Of a stretch of 64,000 bases of DNA, positions 59,882 to 64,000 are shown piece by piece. The notes below the pieces were generated by a model, which was given only the letters and a program-made list of their open reading frames with translations, searched no databases and was not told the origin of the DNA. Position 1 is the stretch's first letter, and every line of letters begins with the position of its first letter. The translations under genes were made by a program, and so were the position numbers. The stretch is from positions 248,001 to 312,000 of the forward strand of contig CP104974.1 in assembly GCA_025452255.1 (NCBI GenBank), given 5' to 3'. This DNA comes from Devosia sp. A8/3-2 (lineage in GTDB: Bacteria; Pseudomonadota; Alphaproteobacteria; Rhizobiales; Devosiaceae).

Positions 59882-60576
59882 CAGCTGAGAGGTTTCTCGG
59901 CAACGAATAGATTGTTCAGACCATAGCCAAACTTTTGATGTTTGGTGACGGTCAGCCCTGCATGCCGCAGCAATGCCTTCATCTCGCTGACATCCAGACC
60001 CATGAGCTCGTCGGGATGCATCTTCCGTTCCTTGTCTTCGCTATACCACCATAAGGCATGGCCTATCTTGCCCACAAAGGACTCGATCATGGTAGCGATT
60101 ACCCTGCCCCCCGGTCTCAGTAGTCGGTTGGCCTCCTTGAGGGCATCTGCGCGTTCGGGTATGTGGTTGAGGCAGGCCAAGTAAGAGATCGTGTCGAAGG
60201 ACCCGTCGGGGAAGGGTAGGGTGGCAGAATTGGTGATCTGCAGGATGTCGCTGGACCATGGGAACACATCAGCGCCGACGCTCACCTTGGCTGCGTCCGA
60301 CGGTTTCCGTTGGCGATAAAGGCGCAGCAGCATGTTGTCGCCGCAGCCCACATCTAGCACTCGTCCCTGCAATTCCGGCAAGGTTACCCGCAGCCGCTCC
60401 GCTCGCAGGGAGGTCAGCCGAAGTCGCTCGGATTGATGGTCTGGCAACACCACCATCCGGAGCGGCGCACCAACGAAATCCCAACCACGCTGCAATATGC
60501 TCTTGTGTTGCCGAAGCGCCCAGTCCGGCGGTGGAGCACTGTGGAAAGCGTTGATGAAGTTCTTGTCTTCAGTCAT
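59881..60576 (-). CDS. class I SAM-dependent methyltransferase
   Basis: Intact 231-residue protein from the ATG at 60576 (MTEDKNFINAFHS), with GGAGGACGG upstream. GRVLDVGCGDNMLLRLYRQR is motif I; FDTISYLACLNHIPERADAL and RLLRPGGRVIATMIESFVGK are motifs II and III. It overlaps the GT2 gene by 8 bases and asnB by one, so the three are translationally linked. Confidence 0.85.
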   Translation of the reverse strand: MTEDKNFINAFHSAPPPDWALRQHKSILQRGWDFVGAPLRMVVLPDHQSERLRLTSLRAERLRVTLPELQGRVLDVGCGDNMLLRLYRQRKPSDAAKVSVGADVFPWSSDILQITNSATLPFPDGSFDTISYLACLNHIPERADALKEANRLLRPGGRVIATMIESFVGKIGHALWWYSEDKERKMHPDELMGLDVSEMKALLRHAGLTVTKHQKFGYGLNNLFVAEKPLS

Positions 60577-61479
60577 GCACGTCCGTCCTCCGTTCCCGCA
60601 GCGACTGACCAGCCGCATAACTGTGCTGCAAGCGGAACATGCTGAGCTGATCGGCTAATATAGCGATCGCGCCAATCAGCAGCGCACCAATTAGCATCAG
60701 CGCCCCCGAGCGTTGGAAGGCCCTGACCGTTCACCAGCACGATGATTAAGCTGTAAATGGCGCCCATAGCGCCCAAGAGCGCTGCAAGCGTGCCAAACAG
60801 GCGAAATGGGTGCAATAGGCTTGCGATGCGCAACACGGTCACAAACGTCCTGAACCCATCGGCCATTCTCACCTTGCTGACACCCAAGCGGGGCCGGAGG
60901 ATGATCTGCTGAAATGCAAAGGGGATGTTAAGGCGGATCGTGAGAAATGTGCTGGTGGTGCTGGCGCTGTATCCTGAGGGCAGAAGGAGCACGAAGCGGT
61001 GCATTACGTCGCGCTGAAAAACACGCAAACCGCAGTTGAAATCACGGACATATCCGAGGCCCAAAATGACCGCGAACATGCGGATTAGAAGCTTGCCTAG
61101 AAACCGCGAGCCTGACACCGAAGCCTGTCGTGCTCCGAGGACGGCCCCCAGTCTTTCGTCCCGCATGCGCTGGACCATCGCTGCCAGATCTTGCGCCCGA
61201 TGCTCACCATCGGCATCGAACCGAGCGATCAGTTCGCCATTGGCCTGTTCAATGCCGACGCGCAGTGCGGCGCCATAGCCGTGATTATAGGGTAGTTGAA
61301 GCACCCGCACCGCAACAAAGGCCGACGCGCTCGCCGGTCAGGTCGGTGCTGCAGTCGTCGACGACGATGATCTCGCAGCCCGGCAGATGGTTCTGCAAAT
61401 CCTCGATGACACCTGTAATCCCGTCTTGCTCGTTATGAGCCGGGACAATAACGCTGATCGGAGGGTAGGCATTGTCCAT
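60569..61479 (-). CDS. glycosyltransferase family 2 (DPM1/GtrB-like), frameshifted
   Basis: About 303 residues. ISVIVPAHNEQDGITGVIED and CEIIVVDDCSTDLTGE give the GT-A fold and first Asp motif; after a frame change near 61318 come LPYNHGYGAALRVGIEQANG and ARFDADGEH with the DxD. The C-terminus has two helices (LFGTLAALLGAMGAIYSLII and MLIGALLIGAIAILADQLSM), the second reached after a frame change near 60712. ATG 61479 is preferred to GTG 61497. It likely makes a polyprenyl-phosphate sugar. Confidence 0.85.
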
Positions 61480-61711
61480 GTGCGTGTCTGCGTTCACGGT
61501 TTCACTCTTTTGGGCTCACGATCCACTAGGTGAGCCGCTCGAGACTGCTGTGCCACGCGATCATGCTTCGGACGCGTTTCTGTTACTAACAATAGGTTCA
61601 ACCTTCAAGGGGCCCGTGCCTTTAGACGTGTAGGCCGGGGCGGCTTACTACTGGCGCGCGGCAAGAAAGATGCTATTGAGAGGCCGAGATTTGTGGAACA
61701 GGAGCTTCGCA

Positions 61712-62992
61712 TTGAGCGTGCACCCTCTAAGTGACCTCACCATAGCGGTCATTGGACTGGGCTATGTCGGCCTGCCCCCGGCAGTCGAATTCGGCAAGAT
61801 CCGGTCGGTTGTCGGGTTCGATATCAATGCAAAACGCATCCGGGCGTTGCAGGCGGGTGTGGATTCCACGCTTGAAGTCAGCACGGACGAACTGGCCGAG
61901 GCCGATCAGCTGCGTTTTTCCAACAATCCGGACGATCTGGCTGCCTGCAATCTGTTCATCGTGACCGTTCCCACACCGATCGACGAACACAAGCGGCCCG
62001 ATTTCGGCCCGCTTTATTCGGCGTCCGAAGTCGTGGGCAAGGTGCTCAAGCGCGGCGATATTGTCGTCTACGAATCCACCGTCTACCACGGCGCTACCGA
62101 AGAAGAGTGCATTCCAGTTCTGGAACGGGTCTCCGGGCTCAAATTCAATCAGGATTTTTTTGCTGGTTACTCCCCGAGCGCATCAATCCAGGTGACAAGA
62201 GCCATCGTCTGCCGAGCATTCGCAAGGTGACGTCAGGTTCTACGCCTGAAGTCGCCGACTCGGTCGATGCTCTTTATAGCCAGATTATCACGGCCGGCAC
62301 TTACAAGGCAGAATCAATCAAGGTCGCCGAGGCGGCTAAAGTCATCGAAAATACTCAGCGCGACCTAAACATCGCACTCATCAACGAACTGGCGATCATC
62401 TTCAATCGGCTCTCGATCGATACAGAAGCGGTCCTGAAGGCGGCCGGCACCAAGTGGAATTTCCTGCCCTTCCGACCGGGGCTGGTTGGAGGTCACTGTA
62501 TCGGAGTGGATCCCTATTACTTGACCTTCAAGGCGCAGGCTGTTGGGTACCACCCCGAGATCGTCTCGGCTGGTCGTCGCCTGAATGACGGCATGGGCCA
62601 ATATGTCTCGATGCGTATGATCAAGGCCATGCTCAAGCGCCGTATCCAGATCGAAGGCGCAAAAATTCTGGTTCTGGGCCTGACCTTCAAGGAAAATTGC
62701 CCGGACCTGCGCAATACGCGTCATCGATGTGGTGCGCGAGCTGGAGGAATTCGGCGCGCAGGTCGATGTCCACGATCCGTGGGCCGATGCCGATCAGGCA
62801 CGTGAAGAATATGGCTTGGCGCTGACCGCCGAACCTCAGGTGGGCAGCTATGACGGCGTGATTGTCGCCGTTGCGCATGACGCCTTCGTCAAGCCCGGCC
62901 CACAGGCCATTCGCGCACTTGGCCGAGCCGATCACGTCTTGTTCGATCTCAAAAGTATTTTCGACAAGAGCCAGACTGATCTGCGGCTCTAA
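61712..62992 (+). CDS. nucleotide-sugar dehydrogenase (TviB/WbpA-like), frameshifted
   Basis: About 427 residues. TTG 61712 has AGGAG nine bases upstream. [20 protein letters not shown] is the NAD site, [18 protein letters not shown] follows, and after a frame change near 62175 comes [20 protein letters not shown]. The catalytic Cys is in [15 protein letters not shown] second frame change near 62718 joins the UDP-binding domain ([20 protein letters not shown]). It probably oxidises UDP-GalNAc or UDP-GlcNAc to the uronic acid. Confidence 0.85.
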
Positions 62993-63018
62993 TGATTGAG
63001 CGAAGCCGCCAGTTCACC

Positions 63019-63042
63019 GGTCGGGTTAAAAAAATCCCGACC
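63019..63042 (+). terminator. hairpin between dehydrogenase and flippase genes
   Basis: GGTCGGG and CCCGACC pair around a 10-base A-rich loop. There is no T-run, so it may be an intercistronic structure rather than a true terminator. Confidence 0.3.
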
Positions 63043-63074
63043 TCCTTTGCTCGATACGTGACGGCCAAGGAAAT

Positions 63075-64000
63075 ATGAGCCCATCGCCAAAGAAGAGCAC
63101 CTTGGGTGGCCTGGCATGGCTAGGCTCGTCCGCGGTTTTGCGGGGAGGGGCGCAACTGGTGTCGCTGGCACTGTTGTCCCGTATGCTTGAGCCGGCCGAT
63201 TTCGGCATCGTTGCGGCAGCGTTGGTTGTCGCGGGCCTTTCCGCGGTGCTGTCGGAGCTGGGCGTCAACGCCGCCATCGTGCAGGCGGAGGAGCTGACGC
63301 CCGAGCTCGAAGTCAGCGCCTTTCTGCTCTCGATCTGCATGGCTATCGCACTGTTCCTGCTGGTCCAGCTCAATGCCGCTGCGATCGCCGGGCTGTTTGT
63401 CATTCCTGAGCTCGAGGCGGTACTTCCCTATATTGCATTTGGCTTTCTATTGCGTGGCCTAGCGCAGGTTTCGGAAGGCAAGGTCAACCGGAGGATGGAT
63501 TTTCGCCTCCCGGCGTTCATAGAAACGTCCAGCTACGTGCTGGGCTATGCCGTCGTCGGCCCGCTGGCGGCCTTGCAGGGGCTGGGATATTGGTCATTGA
63601 TTCTGGCCTATCTGGCTCAGACATCGGTGGCCACCATTGCGCTGATGGTGCAGTCGCCACCGTGCTTGGTGACACTGCCGTCTCGTCAGGCGCTCAAGCA
63701 GGCCTTCCTGTTCGGCAATGGCATCACGCTGGGCCGCATGTTTTCCTATTTTGCCGGCAGTGGCGATAATTTTGTCGCCGCGCTGGATCAGCGCCGAGGC
63801 GCTGGGTCACTACGGTCGCGCCTACCAGATATTGGTCATGCCAGCTGCCCTGATCGGGCAGGTTGTAGCCCAAGTCATGTTCCCTGTCTTCTCGGGGCTG
63901 CGCGGCAGCAGGGATGCGACGGTTTCGGCCTTCATGACCACGACAGCCGCCTTCTCGATGATCCTGTTTCCATTGCAGGCTTTAGTTATCCTATTCGCCG
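63075..64000 (+). CDS. Wzx-type oligosaccharide flippase (3' end outside window), frameshifted
   Basis: At least 308 residues of a polytopic carrier. MSPSPKKSTLGGLAWLGSSA and LVSLALLSRMLEPADFGIVA are typical of the polysaccharide synthesis (MATE/MOP) flippase family. GKVNRRMDFRLPAFIETSSY and LIGQVVAQVMFPVFSGLRGS are later conserved blocks. A frame change near 63793 joins the two parts. AAGGAAAT precedes the ATG. It should translocate the lipid-linked repeat unit built by the neighbouring enzymes. Confidence 0.8.
   Translation, partial: MSPSPKKSTLGGLAWLGSSAVLRGGAQLVSLALLSRMLEPADFGIVAAALVVAGLSAVLSELGVNAAIVQAEELTPELEVSAFLLSICMAIALFLLVQLNAAAIAGLFVIPELEAVLPYIAFGFLLRGLAQVSEGKVNRRMDFRLPAFIETSSYVLGYAVVGPLAALQGLGYWSLILAYLAQTSVATIALMVQSPPCLVTLPSRQALKQAFLFGNGITLGRMFSYFAGSGDNFVAALDQRRGAGSLRSRLPDIGHASCPDRAGCSPSHVPCLLGAARQQGCDGFGLHDHDSRLLDDPVSIAGFSYPIR

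Noticed and set aside
1..64000. Programmed frameshifting or stop-codon readthrough as an explanation for the broken genes
   Set aside because: Shifts occur in unrelated housekeeping and transport families in both directions and lack a common slippery site.

Overview
The window looks like chromosome of a GC-rich alphaproteobacterium, most likely a Hyphomicrobiales member of the Devosia type. I infer this from codon usage, dense ABC-transporter operons of rhizobial style, a caa3-type oxidase, GntR/FadR regulators and a hybrid epimerase/sugar transferase. No rRNA, intact tRNA or CRISPR array was seen.

A dominant property is sequence quality. By my count about 65 single-base frame changes break some 38 of roughly 60 genes, often at G, C or T runs. 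In almost every case the family motifs continue in another frame, so I annotate full gene spans and give approximate shift positions. These are more probably assembly or base-calling indels than true pseudogenes.

Layout. 1-8 kb: a sialidase-like gene divergent from a Dpp/Opp-type ABC operon with a four-carbon acid-sugar kinase and a GntR regulator. 8-9.5 kb: a divergent SDR/TetR pair sharing two identical operator-like dyads. 9.7-17.5 kb: membrane PQQ dehydrogenase and a caa3-type oxidase locus (ctaG, copD-like, coxB, fused coxA-C). 17.5-24.2 kb: a TetR gene whose start lies inside a large interrupted palindrome, then a sugar/polyol ABC operon with two ATPases and a small membrane protein. 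24.3-29.3 kb: DJ-1/PfpI protein, GntR regulator, iron alcohol dehydrogenase, aldehyde dehydrogenase, alpha/beta hydrolase. 29.3-35.8 kb: Gfo/Idh/MocA oxidoreductase, XylR-like regulator and TIM-barrel epimerase divergent from a ribose-type ABC operon. 35.8-37.5 kb: a MerR-carboxymuconolactone decarboxylase-NHL operon with a classic 19-bp-spacer MerR promoter.

37.5-44.3 kb is the most interesting part: an ECF sigma/anti-sigma pair, a DUF6065-like gene, a secreted Ser/Asn-repeat protein, and an operon of DASS permease, glycerate kinase and subtilase. Four promoters in this stretch share exactly GGAATAA-N14-CGTC, which defines a local ECF regulon.

44.3-47.8 kb is accessory DNA: a gene remnant, a tRNA-like fragment, an IS110-family element with a structured left end, and a decayed integrative-element module (DUF2285, AlpA-like HTH, small coiled-coil protein). 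47.8-64 kb is an exopolysaccharide cluster: CapD-like dehydratase, hybrid epimerase/sugar transferase, UDP-glucuronate 4-epimerase, membrane proteins, methyltransferases, an HTTM/DCC-type pair, AsnB-type amidotransferase, GT2 glycosyltransferase, nucleotide-sugar dehydrogenase and a Wzx-type flippase cut by the window end.
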